Assembly: GCF_037414475.1 (NCBI RefSeq)
Contig: NZ_CP147913.1
Location: 9,124,501-9,188,500, forward strand
Reading direction: 5' to 3'
Origin: Myxococcus stipitatus
GTDB lineage: Bacteria; Myxococcota; Myxococcia; Myxococcales; Myxococcaceae
DNA length: 64,000 nt
Shown: positions 27,072 to 36,985 of the stretch, piece after piece
Layout: each line of letters begins with the position of its first letter
Numbering within the stretch: position 1 is the first letter of the stretch
The notes under the pieces: model-generated
The model's input: only the letters and a program-made list of their open reading frames with translations
The model's database searches: none
What the model was told of the DNA's origin: nothing
Position numbers and translations under genes: made by a program

Positions 27072-27878
27072 ATGGACACCGCACAGGCAGGCGCCGTCAG
27101 CACCCAATCCATCACCTTCCGCATCTGGCGGCAGGACGATCCGAACAAGCCGGGCCACTACGACGAGTTCAAGGTTCCCTACCGCAAGGGCGCCAACGTC
27201 ATCTCGTGCCTGATGGAGATCCAGCGCAACCCCGTCACCTCGGACGGCAAGCGCGTTGCCCCCGTGGTCTGGGACGCCGCGTGTCTCGAAGAGGTGTGTG
27301 GAAGCTGCGCGATGAACATCAACGGGCGCGTGCGCATGGCGTGCTCGGCGCTCATCGACAAGCTCGAGCAGCCCATCACGCTGGAGCCCATGAGCAAGTT
27401 TCCCATCGTCCGGGACCTGGCCGTGGACCGCAACCGCATGTTCGAGGCGCTCAAGCGGGTGAAGGGCTGGATTCCGACGGACGGCACGCACAACCTGGGC
27501 CCCGGCCCGCGTCAGTCGCCCGTGGACCAGTCCACGATGTACGTCCTGTCCACCTGTATCACCTGCGGCAGCTGCCTCGAGGCGTGCCCCCAGGTGACGA
27601 TGGACAACGACTTCGTCGGCGCGGCGGCCATCAGCCAGGCGCGGCTGTTCAACATGAACCCGACGGGCAAGATGAACGCCGAGGAGCGCGTGCGCTCGCT
27701 CATGGGCCCCGGCGGCGTGCAGGACTGCGGCAAGGCGCAGAACTGCGTGAAGGTCTGCCCGAAGGAGATTCCGCTCACCACCTCCATCGCGATGATGAAC
27801 CGTCAGGTGACCAAGCTGGTCATCAAGGACCTCTTCTCGCACGAGGAGGAGAAGAAGGGCCACAGCGGTCCAGGGTGA
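27072..27878 (+). CDS. sdhB: succinate dehydrogenase iron-sulfur subunit
   Basis: 268 residues. It passes electrons from SdhA FAD through three Fe-S centres to the quinone site. The N-terminal ferredoxin domain carries the [2Fe-2S] ligands in CLEEVCGSCAMNINGRVRMAC (residues near 77-97). The C-terminal domain has CITCGSCLEACP for the [4Fe-4S] cluster and DCGKAQNCVKVCPKEIP for the [3Fe-4S]/[4Fe-4S] pair. The length fits the SdhB of menaquinone-type complexes. It begins 80 bases after sdhA and is presumably co-transcribed. The C-terminal tail is rich in Glu and Lys. Confidence 0.96.
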   Translation: MDTAQAGAVSTQSITFRIWRQDDPNKPGHYDEFKVPYRKGANVISCLMEIQRNPVTSDGKRVAPVVWDAACLEEVCGSCAMNINGRVRMACSALIDKLEQPITLEPMSKFPIVRDLAVDRNRMFEALKRVKGWIPTDGTHNLGPGPRQSPVDQSTMYVLSTCITCGSCLEACPQVTMDNDFVGAAAISQARLFNMNPTGKMNAEERVRSLMGPGGVQDCGKAQNCVKVCPKEIPLTTSIAMMNRQVTKLVIKDLFSHEEEKKGHSGPG

Positions 27879-27879
27879 C

Positions 27880-27899
27880 GGGGCGCCTTCGGGCGTCCT
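27880..27899 (+). terminator. possible terminator after sdhB
   Basis: An 8-bp G+C-rich stem closed by a TTCG tetraloop (27888-27891) directly after the sdhB stop; two of the pairs are G-T wobbles. There is no T-run. The remaining intergenic bases up to sucC (27900-28219) hold no gene or clear promoter that I can see. Confidence 0.45.
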
Positions 27900-28219
27900 C
27901 GGGCAACGGCCTCATGCGTGCGTCCTTCGGGGCGCGGCATGGGGCCGTCGCTGTTTCGAGACATGCGGAGGGGTCTCTTCGCCCCAGGGCCAGGCCCCTC
28001 GAATGCCCGCCGCAAGTCACAGGAAGGGCAGGGGGCTCTTTCGAGCCTTGAAGGATGCCTCATCCACCCAGGCATTTCTGGTTATCAGCGCTCTGTGCCT
28101 TGGATTGCCTGACGACGTGACGGGTCAAACAGTCTTGCCATCCGTCGCTTTCTGCGCAATGAGGGCGACGCGCTGACGCCTGTAAGGGGTCGTCCCCCTC
28201 GTCTCCACATGGAGCCTCG

Positions 28220-29380
<1,161 letters not shown>

Positions 29381-29415
29381 TCCGGCGCTTCATCGCCAAC
29401 ACTTTAAGGAGCGCC

Positions 29416-30312
<897 letters not shown>

Positions 30313-30344
30313 CACTCCCTCAACGGAAACAAGGAGCCAGTCAC

Positions 30345-30788
30345 ATGGCCATCGAGCGTACGCTGTCCATCATCAAGCCGGACGGTCTGCAGAAGGGCGT
30401 CATCGGGAAGATCATCAGCCGCTTCGAGGAGAAGGGTCTGAAGCCGGTCGCCATCCGGCTGCAGCAGCTCTCCCAGAAGGAGGCCGAGGGCTTCTACGCG
30501 GTCCACAAGGCCCGGCCCTTCTTCAAGGACCTGGTGCAGTTCATGATCTCCGGCCCGGTGGTCCTGATGGTGCTGGAAGGCGAGAACGCCGTCCTGGGCA
30601 ACCGCGACATCATGGGCGCCACCAACCCCGCGCAGGCGGCCGAGGGCACCATCCGCAAGGACTTCGCCACCAGCATCGACCAGAACACGGTCCACGGCTC
30701 CGACAGCCTGGAGAACGCGAAGAACGAGATCGCGTACTTCTTCCGCGAGACGGAGATCCAGCCGTACGAGTACACCGCCAAGAAGTAG
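30345..30788 (+). CDS. ndk: nucleoside diphosphate kinase
   Basis: 147 residues. It transfers phosphate from ATP to other NDPs. The sequence follows the family throughout: ERTLSIIKPDGLQKG, the phosphohistidine segment NTVHGSDSLENAKNEIAYFF (His near 119), and SGPVVLMVLEGENAV and RKDFATSIDQN. The placement behind sucC-sucD is sensible, since succinyl-CoA synthetase makes the nucleoside triphosphate that Ndk redistributes. AAGGAG lies shortly before the ATG. A hairpin with a T-run ends the operon. Confidence 0.97.
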   Translation: MAIERTLSIIKPDGLQKGVIGKIISRFEEKGLKPVAIRLQQLSQKEAEGFYAVHKARPFFKDLVQFMISGPVVLMVLEGENAVLGNRDIMGATNPAQAAEGTIRKDFATSIDQNTVHGSDSLENAKNEIAYFFRETEIQPYEYTAKK

Positions 30789-30815
30789 GCGGTTGCCCCC
30801 AGGGGCGATGACCTT

Positions 30816-30865
30816 CGGCCCGGTGTCGGCACCTGTGAGGGTGGCGGCCCGGGCCGTCGGTTTTT
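30816..30865 (+). terminator. terminator of sucCD-ndk
   Basis: CGGCCCGG (30816-30823) pairs with CCGGGCCG (30849-30856) across a G+C-rich loop, followed by TTTTT at 30861-30865. Confidence 0.6.
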
Positions 30866-30961
30866 CCAGCGGGCGGACACGGGAGCGAGGGCCGCTTTGA
30901 CTTGCCGTGCCCAGGTATGGGAAGGGACGCCCCCAGCCCCTCCGTTCACTAGCTCGATACG

Positions 30962-32101
30962 ATGACCGAGACGACCGCCACCGCCGCCTCTCTTCCCGTC
31001 ACGGAGCCTCTGCCGGCGCCCGCGCCCGCGAAGCTCGTGGACGTGGCCAGCCTGTCCATGGAGGCGCTCACCCGGTTCGTCACCGAGCAGCTCGGCGAGC
31101 GTGCGTTCCGTGCCCCGCAGATCTACCGGTGGCTCCACCAGCGCGGCGCCGTCTCGTTCGACGAGATCACGGACCTGTCCAAGGCCCTGCGCGAGAAGCT
31201 CCGGGTCGCCGCGGAAATCATCCCGCTGGTGAAGGACTGCGAGCTGCGCAGCACCGACGGCACCATCAAGTACCGGTGGAAGACGCGCGACGGGCGCTAC
31301 ATCGAATCCGTCTACATGCCCTCCGAGGACCGCCGGACGCTGTGCGTGTCCACCCAGGTGGGCTGCGCCATGGCCTGCGGCTTCTGCATGACGGGCACCA
31401 TGGGGCTCAAGCGCAACCTGACCCCCAGCGAGATTGTCGCCCAGGTGCACGCGGTGAATCGCGAGGTCCGCGCGAACGAGGGCCACGAGACGCTGCGCCC
31501 GCTCAGCAACCTGGTGTTCATGGGCATGGGCGAGCCGCTGCACAACTTCGAGAACCTCAAGACGGCGCTCGCCATCCTGCAGTCGGAGGACGGCCCCAAC
31601 TTCAGCCACCGGCACATCACCGTCTCCACCGTCGGCCTCGTTCCCATGATCGAGCGCTTCGGCAAGGAGACGGACGTGAAGCTCGCCATCTCGCTCAACG
31701 CAAGCACGGACGAGCAGCGCAGCAAGACGATGCCCGTCAACCGCAAGTGGAACATCGCGGCGTTGCTGGACGCGTGCCGCAAGTTCCCCCTGCGCCAGGG
31801 GCGCCGCATCACCTTCGAATACGTACTCATCCAGGGCTTCAACGACGCGGATGAGGACGCGCACCGGCTGATCCAGCTCCTCAAGGGAATTCCGGCGAAG
31901 ATCAACCTGATTCCCTACAACGAGAACCCAGGGTTGGGTTTCCTCACGACAGGGGAGCAGAGGGCGGAGGAGTTCCGGGCCATCCTCTCCGAGGCGCACG
32001 TGGCGGCGTACATCCGCAAGAACCGGGGTCGGGACATCGCGGGGGCATGCGGTCAGCTCGCCAATCGCGGAGAGGTCTCCCCGGCTGAAAGCACGACATA
32101 A
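30962..32101 (+). CDS. rlmN: dual-specificity 23S rRNA/tRNA adenine-C2 methyltransferase
   Basis: 379 residues. A radical-SAM enzyme that methylates A2503 of 23S rRNA and A37 of some tRNAs. The [4Fe-4S] motif CAMACGFC is at residues near 139-146, preceded by TLCVSTQVG; NLVFMGMGEPLHNFENL, HITVSTVGLVPMI, LAISLNASTDEQRSKTMPVNRKW and FEYVLIQGFND are typical. The second catalytic Cys is in GACGQLAN near the C-terminus, which distinguishes RlmN/Cfr from other radical-SAM proteins. Residues 1-25 form a low-complexity Pro/Ala/Thr tail. It stands alone between the ndk terminator and the ribosomal operon promoter. Confidence 0.95.
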   Translation: MTETTATAASLPVTEPLPAPAPAKLVDVASLSMEALTRFVTEQLGERAFRAPQIYRWLHQRGAVSFDEITDLSKALREKLRVAAEIIPLVKDCELRSTDGTIKYRWKTRDGRYIESVYMPSEDRRTLCVSTQVGCAMACGFCMTGTMGLKRNLTPSEIVAQVHAVNREVRANEGHETLRPLSNLVFMGMGEPLHNFENLKTALAILQSEDGPNFSHRHITVSTVGLVPMIERFGKETDVKLAISLNASTDEQRSKTMPVNRKWNIAALLDACRKFPLRQGRRITFEYVLIQGFNDADEDAHRLIQLLKGIPAKINLIPYNENPGLGFLTTGEQRAEEFRAILSEAHVAAYIRKNRGRDIAGACGQLANRGEVSPAESTT

Positions 32102-32115
32102 AGTCCCGAGCTTCC

Positions 32116-32144
32116 TTGACAATCCAGCGGGTGCGGCGTTAAGA
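32116..32144 (+). promoter_or_regulatory. promoter of rpsP-khpA-rimM-trmD
   Basis: A perfect -35 TTGACA (32116-32121), a 17-base spacer and -10 TTAAGA (32139-32144), leaving a leader of about 40 bases before rpsP. The best sigma-70-like promoter in the window. Confidence 0.75.
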
Positions 32145-32191
32145 GCGCCACCCCGTTTCCATTTGTAGTTTCCTGTTCGCTGGAGCACTCC

Positions 32192-32455
32192 ATGGCCGTT
32201 GTCCTCCGTCTTGCCCGCGCGGGCGCCAAGAAGAAGCCGTACTACCACGTGGTCGCCACCGACTCCCGCAACCCCCGGGATGGCAAGTTCATCGAGGCCG
32301 TCGGCGCGTACGACCCGAACCTCACCCCCCCGAAGGTGGAGTTCAACGAGGAGCGGCTCTCCTACTGGCTGAAGACGGGCGCGACGCCGTCCGAGACGGT
32401 CGCCGACCTCATCAAGGTCGCCGCGAAGGCTCCCAAGTCCACCCCCGCGGCTTGA
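32192..32455 (+). CDS. rpsP: 30S ribosomal protein S16
   Basis: 87 residues, a small-subunit protein bound to 16S rRNA. It opens with VVLRLARAGAKKKPYYHVVATDSRNPRDGKFIEAVGAYDP, continues with a VEFNEERLSYWLKTGATPSETV helix region and ends in a Lys/Ala/Pro tail. This is the standard bacterial S16. First gene of the conserved rpsP-khpA-rimM-trmD-rplS block. GGAG is nine bases before the ATG. Confidence 0.98.
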   Translation: MAVVLRLARAGAKKKPYYHVVATDSRNPRDGKFIEAVGAYDPNLTPPKVEFNEERLSYWLKTGATPSETVADLIKVAAKAPKSTPAA

Positions 32456-32481
32456 TCCGCGGCCGCCTGTACTGAGCGGAC

Positions 32482-32766
32482 GTGGAGCAACTTCTCACGT
32501 ATCTGGCGCGGGCCCTGGTCGATCAACCGGACCAGGTGGGCCTGCGCATCTCCGAGGTGGACGGCGCACGGCTCCTGGAGCTGAAGGTCGCCCCCGAGGA
32601 TGTCGGCAAGGTCATCGGCCGTGATGGGCGTACCGTGAATGCCCTCCGGACGCTGCTCAATGCCGCTGCCCAGAAGTCAGGCCAGAAGGTCCGCCTGGAA
32701 ATCCTCGACGACCGGCGCAACACGGCCAACGGCCAGCCCGCCGGCGCTCCGGATTCTCCCCGGTGA
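32482..32766 (+). CDS. khpA: KH-domain RNA-binding protein KhpA
   Basis: 94 residues, a single KH domain of the YlqC/KhpA family, usually between rpsP and rimM. LTYLARALVDQPDQVGLRISE is followed by the KH core with the GxxG loop VIGRDGRTVNALRTLLNAAA (near residue 57) and a strand VRLEILD. In Gram-positive bacteria KhpA pairs with KhpB in RNA binding and cell-size control; a partner is not present here. GTG start at 32482; the rimM GTG overlaps its stop. Confidence 0.93.
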   Translation: MEQLLTYLARALVDQPDQVGLRISEVDGARLLELKVAPEDVGKVIGRDGRTVNALRTLLNAAAQKSGQKVRLEILDDRRNTANGQPAGAPDSPR

Positions 32767-33317
32767 GTCCTCCGCCTCTGCTGGAGCTGGGTTACGTCTC
32801 ACGGGCCCACGGGTTGCGAGGAGAACTGGCCGTGCGCCCGTTCGACCCCGCGTCGGAGACCCTGGGCACCGTGGATCGCGTCCGTGTCCGCACGCGTGCG
32901 GGCGAGGAACGCGACCTCCAGATTGAATCCCTGCGACCCACCCCGAAGGAAGACATCGTCGCCTTCGAGGGGGTGGAGTCGCGCACGGAGGCGGAGGCCC
33001 TCGTGGGCGCCACCGTCCTCGTCTATCGCGAGGACCTGGAGCCGCCCGCGGAAGGGGAGTTCTTCCAGGGCGACCTGATTGGGCTCGCCGCCGTGGACGA
33101 GTCGGGTGCGTCGCTGGGCCAGGTGGAGGAGATCTGGGCCACCGGCGAGGTGCCGAACCTGGTCATCCGCGCACCGGGGCGCCAGGAACTCGTGGTGCCG
33201 TTCGCGGACGACTTCGTGCCCTCCGTGGACATGGCTGCTCGGCGCATCGTGATCCGCCCTCCGGAGTATGTCGAGGTCGGGCGCCGCGAGGACGGGCCGG
33301 AAGAGTCCGAGCAGTGA
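32763..33317 (+). CDS. rimM: ribosome maturation factor RimM
   Basis: 184 residues. It assists maturation of the 30S head by binding S19. The N-terminal beta-barrel has LELGYVSRAHGLRGELAVRPF, and the PRC-barrel C-terminal half has GEFFQGDLIGLAAVD, LGQVEEIWATGEVPNLVIR and VPFADDFVPSVDMAARRIVI. All are family features. GTG start at 32763 overlapping khpA; the stop overlaps trmD. The last 15 residues are acidic and variable. Confidence 0.95.
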   Translation: MSPPPLLELGYVSRAHGLRGELAVRPFDPASETLGTVDRVRVRTRAGEERDLQIESLRPTPKEDIVAFEGVESRTEAEALVGATVLVYREDLEPPAEGEFFQGDLIGLAAVDESGASLGQVEEIWATGEVPNLVIRAPGRQELVVPFADDFVPSVDMAARRIVIRPPEYVEVGRREDGPEESEQ

Positions 33318-34057
33318 GCCCGCCGTATCCCGTGGAGTTGCTCACGCTGTTTCCGGGGATGGTGTCCGGTTACCTGGGCGCGAGCATCCTCGGCAAGGCC
33401 CAGGAGAAGGGGCTGCTCTCCGCGACGGTGACGGACATCCGCGAGTTCGCGGAGGGAAAGCACCGCGTCACGGATGACGCTCCCTATGGCGGCGGTGCGG
33501 GCATGGTGATGAAGCCCGAGCCGTTGGTTGCGGCCATCGAGGCCGCTCGGGCCCGGCTGCCGGGGGCGAAGGTGCTCCTGATGAGTCCGCGGGGACAGAC
33601 CTTCACCCAGGTCCGCGCGCGCGAGCTCGCGCTCCACGAGGCCGGGTTGATCCTGGTGTGTGGCCGCTATGAGGGCGTGGACGAGCGGGTGATGAGCTCC
33701 CTGGATGGTGAGCTGTCCCTGGGGGACTTCGTGCTCACCGGTGGGGAGATCGCCGCGCTCGCGGTGGTGGACGCGGTGGCGAGACTGGTGCCCGGGGTGC
33801 TGGGCAACGTGGCCTCGTCGGTGTCCGAGAGCTTTGAAGAGGGGATGCTGGAGCATCCCCAGTACACCCGGCCGCCTGTCTTCCGGGAAGCCGAGGTGCC
33901 GGCGGTCCTCCAGTCGGGGGACCACGCGCGTATCGCTCGCTGGCGGCGTTGGAAGTCGCTGGTGTTGACGCGAGAGCGCCGGCCAGACCTGTTCGCCCGG
34001 TTGGAGTTGTCGAAGGCCGACCAGAAACTGCTGGCTCGCCGGGAGGAAGACCTGTAA
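33314..34057 (+). CDS. trmD: tRNA (guanine-37-N1)-methyltransferase
   Basis: 247 residues. It methylates G37 of tRNAs reading CNN codons, preventing frameshifting. The SPOUT fold with a trefoil knot shows as LLTLFPGMVSGYLGASILGKAQEKG, DDAPYGGGAGMVMKPEPL, LMSPRGQTFTQ, ILVCGRYEGVDERV and LSLGDFVLTGGEIAALAVVDAVARLVPGVLGN. GTG start at 33314, overlapping rimM. rplS follows after 122 bases that contain a possible extra promoter. Confidence 0.97.
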   Translation: MSPPYPVELLTLFPGMVSGYLGASILGKAQEKGLLSATVTDIREFAEGKHRVTDDAPYGGGAGMVMKPEPLVAAIEAARARLPGAKVLLMSPRGQTFTQVRARELALHEAGLILVCGRYEGVDERVMSSLDGELSLGDFVLTGGEIAALAVVDAVARLVPGVLGNVASSVSESFEEGMLEHPQYTRPPVFREAEVPAVLQSGDHARIARWRRWKSLVLTRERRPDLFARLELSKADQKLLARREEDL

Positions 34058-34093
34058 CCCTAGGGGTTCTCAGTGGGTTGGGCCTCAGCGGGC

Positions 34094-34122
34094 TTGTCCG
34101 ACACCGCTCTCTCTGCTAGTAC
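34094..34122 (+). promoter_or_regulatory. possible secondary promoter for rplS
   Basis: TTGTCC (34094-34099), a 17-base spacer and TAGTAC (34117-34122), in the 122-base trmD-rplS gap. It would allow rplS to be made in excess of TrmD and RimM, as is known from other bacteria by other means. Confidence 0.35.
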
Positions 34123-34179
34123 GGCCCGCTCTTTCACGCGTCCATTGTCGCGTCAGCTTTCGTTTCACTGGAGTCCGTC

Positions 34180-34566
34180 ATGCGTAACAGCGCCATTCAG
34201 CACGTCGAGGCGAAGTACCTGCGCCAGGACGTCACCTCGTTCCGTCCTGGTGACTCCGTGCGCGTCTTCTGGAAGGTGAAGGAGGGCGAGAAGGAGCGCG
34301 TCCAGGCGTTCGAGGGCACCGTCATCCGGAAGACATCGGGCAGCCACCGCGCGACCTTCACGGTTCGCAAGATGTCCTTCGGCGTCGGCGTCGAGCGCAT
34401 CTTCCCGCTGCACAGCCCCCGCTACGAGAAGATCGAGGTCCTCTCGCGTGGCCGCGTCAACCGCAGCCGCCTGTTCTACCTCCGCGACCTGAAGGGCAAG
34501 GCTGCCCGCGTCGACGTGCAGGAGGAGCCGGAGACCCAGGCCCCGAAGGCTGGCAAGGCTTCCTGA
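34180..34566 (+). CDS. rplS: 50S ribosomal protein L19
   Basis: 128 residues, a large-subunit protein at the 30S-50S interface. Typical blocks are FRPGDSVRVFWKVKEGEKERVQAFEGTVI, SHRATFTVRKMSFGVGVERIFPLHSP and RVNRSRLFYLRDLKGKAARV. The extra C-terminal 15 residues (Glu, Pro, Lys and Ala) are variable. Last gene of the ribosomal block, followed by a strong terminator. Confidence 0.98.
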   Translation: MRNSAIQHVEAKYLRQDVTSFRPGDSVRVFWKVKEGEKERVQAFEGTVIRKTSGSHRATFTVRKMSFGVGVERIFPLHSPRYEKIEVLSRGRVNRSRLFYLRDLKGKAARVDVQEEPETQAPKAGKAS

Positions 34567-34601
34567 GCCCCTGAGTCGTTGTTGGCCCATGGGCCATCAT
34601 G

Positions 34602-34635
34602 AGAAGGAGCGTCCGATACCGGGCGCTCCTTTTTT
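34602..34635 (+). terminator. terminator after rplS
   Basis: AAGGAGCG (34604-34611) pairs with CGCTCCTT (34624-34631), running into TTTTTT ending at 34635: a standard intrinsic terminator. A separate 14-base palindrome, TGGCCCATGGGCCA, precedes it at 34583-34596. Confidence 0.85.
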
Positions 34636-34659
34636 CATTCGCGCTAACATGCGTCCGCC

Positions 34660-36555
34660 ATGCAATTCGTCGAGGTCGCCGTCCAGAATGTCCGGGGCTT
34701 CAGTCCCGCGGGCCGCTCCGCGCTGAAAGCCGGGTACCTCGTCCTCAAGCCGCCTGGTGCCGAGGTGAGTCCGTTCGCGGGGCTGTTGCTCGCGCTGCTC
34801 TACGCGGATGGGCGCGGTGGGGATGTGTCCTTCGTGGCGCCGGGTGCGAAGTCCGGCAAGGCCGCGCTCACCTTCCAGGGCGTGGATGGCGTCACGTACC
34901 GGGTGCTGCGGGAGCTGGGAGGCTCCGGGACGCTGCACCGGGTGAACAAGACGACGCAGCAGCCGGAGCTGGTGTCGTCGGACGCCTCGGAGATGAACCA
35001 GTTCCTGCGCGGCCAGGTGGGGCTGCCTCCGCGCACCGCGTTCGAGCAGCTCTATTGCCTGCAGGTGGGGCAACTCCCGTCGCGGCGCCCGCGCAAGTCC
35101 GCGGCCAAGGCGGTGGATCCGAAGACGTCGGGCAAGTTCCAATCGCTGGCCTCCGCGTCGGCGGTGGCCCCCGCCGAGGACATCCACGCCGCCGAGGCGA
35201 AGGTCCGCGCGCTGGAAGAGGAGCTGGTCTCCGCGCGCGACGTGGACGCGCTCCAGTTCAAGGTGGATGGGCTGTCCTCGCAGATCTTCGACGCGGACCA
35301 GCGCCTCAAGGGCACCGAGGGAATCAAGGTCGCCATCCACGAGGCGGAGAACGCGTGGCGGGCCGCTCCGACGCCGCAGACGCTTGGGCTTCCCCAGGAC
35401 ATCCTTCAGCGCGTGCAGCGCTTTCCCAAGGCGCTGGCGAAGCGGGACGACGCGTTGGCCCGGCTCACGGCGGATCGAGAAGCGGACGCGGCGGAGGTAC
35501 CTGCGTCGGTGGAGCCGCTGACGAATGACCGGGGGTTCTGGGCTGGAATTGGCGTGGGCGTGCTGTTCCTCGGCCTGGGATTGGGGCTGGGGCTCGGCGT
35601 CGACAGCTTGTTCCGCTACCTGGCGCTCCTGGACATCCCGGCGTTTGGTTTCTCGGCGTTCCTGGCGCTGCGGTATGTGGACGAGCTCCAGCAGACCTCG
35701 AAGCGCGGGAGCAAGGAGGGCCGCTTCGACGCGCGCGAGAAGAAGATCCTCGAGGAGTTCGAGGCCGAGGCCGCGCCGGTGCGCATGGCGCAGAAGGCGC
35801 TGGGCGTGGAGAGCCTGGACGAGATTCCCTCGGCGCTGGAGCGCAAGGAGCTGCTGGCCGCTCGGGTGGTGGAGCTGAAGGAGCAGCTCGCGGGGGTGGA
35901 GGCGGATCCCGAGTTCGTGGCGGCCGCCACGCAGCGGCAGGCGTTGAAGGACCAACTGGATGCGCTCAACGCGGAGCTGACGCGCAAGGGCTCCTACGTG
36001 CGCGACATGCGCGAGGTGGAGCGTGAGCTGGGGCGGGTGAAGGAGTCCATCGCGCTGGCGAAGGCGCCTCCTGCTCCGTCGACCGCTCCGGATGGGACGG
36101 CCGTGCCTTCGGAGCCGCTGGAGGACCCGTCCCCCGCGCTGTTGTCGCAGGCGGCGGATGTGTTCACCACGGATGTGCTGAGCGTGCAGGGGCTGCTCAA
36201 GGAGCGGTGTGTCCAGTACCTCACGGCGCTGACGGACCGCCGCTATCAGGGCGTCGAGTGGGACAAGGAGGGCCGCGCCTTCGCGCTCGCGGGCGGCCGC
36301 CGGGTGCCCGTGGGGGAGCTGCCCCCCAAGGACCTGGACCTGTACTACCTGGCCCTGCGGATGACGGTGGTGGAGAAGGCGAGCGCGCGAGTGAAGCGGC
36401 CCTTCGTCCTGGAAGATGTCTTCGCCGGAGTAGAAGAGGTGAAGCTGCCGCTCATCGCGCGCATGCTGAAGCACCTGGGCACGCTCACGCAGGTGTTGCA
36501 TGTCACCCCGCACCCGGGCTTCGCCCAGATGTCGGACGGCACGGTTAACGTGTAG
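34660..36555 (+). CDS. membrane-spanning SMC/YhaN-like pseudo-ATPase, unknown function
   Basis: 631 residues. The overall plan recalls YhaN/Rad50-like coiled-coil ATPases: an N-terminal head strand (VEVAVQNVRGF), a VGLPPRTAFEQLYCLQVGQLPS segment like the Q-loop region, long coiled-coil stretches (residues 170-280 and 345-490), and a C-terminal head with PPKDLDLYYLALRM (signature-helix position, 554-567) and FVLEDVFAGVE (Walker B position, 582-592). The P-loop, however, is absent: KPPGAEVSPF stands where GPNEAGKST should be, and the Walker B Asp is Glu. Two hydrophobic helices (about 293-338, with a Gly/Leu-rich first half) interrupt the coiled coil. It probably sits in the inner membrane and does not hydrolyse ATP. 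The yraN-like gene starts five bases after its stop. Confidence 0.6.
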   Translation: MQFVEVAVQNVRGFSPAGRSALKAGYLVLKPPGAEVSPFAGLLLALLYADGRGGDVSFVAPGAKSGKAALTFQGVDGVTYRVLRELGGSGTLHRVNKTTQQPELVSSDASEMNQFLRGQVGLPPRTAFEQLYCLQVGQLPSRRPRKSAAKAVDPKTSGKFQSLASASAVAPAEDIHAAEAKVRALEEELVSARDVDALQFKVDGLSSQIFDADQRLKGTEGIKVAIHEAENAWRAAPTPQTLGLPQDILQRVQRFPKALAKRDDALARLTADREADAAEVPASVEPLTNDRGFWAGIGVGVLFLGLGLGLGLGVDSLFRYLALLDIPAFGFSAFLALRYVDELQQTSKRGSKEGRFDAREKKILEEFEAEAAPVRMAQKALGVESLDEIPSALERKELLAARVVELKEQLAGVEADPEFVAAATQRQALKDQLDALNAELTRKGSYVRDMREVERELGRVKESIALAKAPPAPSTAPDGTAVPSEPLEDPSPALLSQAADVFTTDVLSVQGLLKERCVQYLTALTDRRYQGVEWDKEGRAFALAGGRRVPVGELPPKDLDLYYLALRMTVVEKASARVKRPFVLEDVFAGVEEVKLPLIARMLKHLGTLTQVLHVTPHPGFAQMSDGTVNV

Positions 36556-36559
36556 CCCG

Positions 36560-36976
36560 ATGCTGGACGTTGTCCTCCATGGGGAGGACGTGTGGGGGTG
36601 GGCGGTGGCGCGTGGGGAGCGGCGGGTGGTGGGGGATGAGGCGGAGGCGTTGGCGGTCCGGTACCTGGAGGGGCAGGGTTGGCGGGTGAGGGCGAGGAAC
36701 TGGCCGTGTCGCTACGGCGAGCTGGATGTGGTGGTGGAGCGAGAGGAGATGGTGTGCTTCGTCGAGGTGCGGATGCGCTCCTCGGCGGTGTGGGGAGACC
36801 CGGCGCACACGGTGTCCTTCGCGAAGCAGCGTCGGGTGGTGAAGGCGGCGCTGCACTATCTCTTCGCCCATGACCTGCATGGGCGGATGATGCGCTTCGA
36901 CGTCGTGTCGGTGGTGGGGCGCGGTGAGCGCGCCACCGTGGAGCACATTCCCGGCGCCTTCGATGCGGGCATGTAA
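36560..36976 (+). CDS. YraN/UPF0102 family nuclease-fold protein
   Basis: 138 residues. The family pattern is clear: GDEAEALAVRYLEGQGWRVRARNW, RYGELDVVVEREEMVCFVEVRMRSS and SFAKQRRVVKAALHYL. This is the restriction-endonuclease-like (PD-(D/E)xK) fold, with Glu and Asp of GELD and EVR in place of the usual EVK. The Lys-to-Arg change may reduce or abolish nuclease activity; the family function is unknown in any case, though its gene often neighbours rsmI, as it does here (nine bases apart). The ATG at 36560 follows the pseudo-ATPase stop; the upstream part of the open frame overlaps that gene. Confidence 0.85.
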   Translation: MLDVVLHGEDVWGWAVARGERRVVGDEAEALAVRYLEGQGWRVRARNWPCRYGELDVVVEREEMVCFVEVRMRSSAVWGDPAHTVSFAKQRRVVKAALHYLFAHDLHGRMMRFDVVSVVGRGERATVEHIPGAFDAGM

Positions 36977-36985
36977 GGGGAAGGC

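Noticed and set aside
32116..34566. A ribosomal-protein attenuator in the rpsP-rplS leader
   Set aside because: The leaders are only about 40 and 60 bases from the predicted starts and show no paired stems beyond the terminator after rplS.
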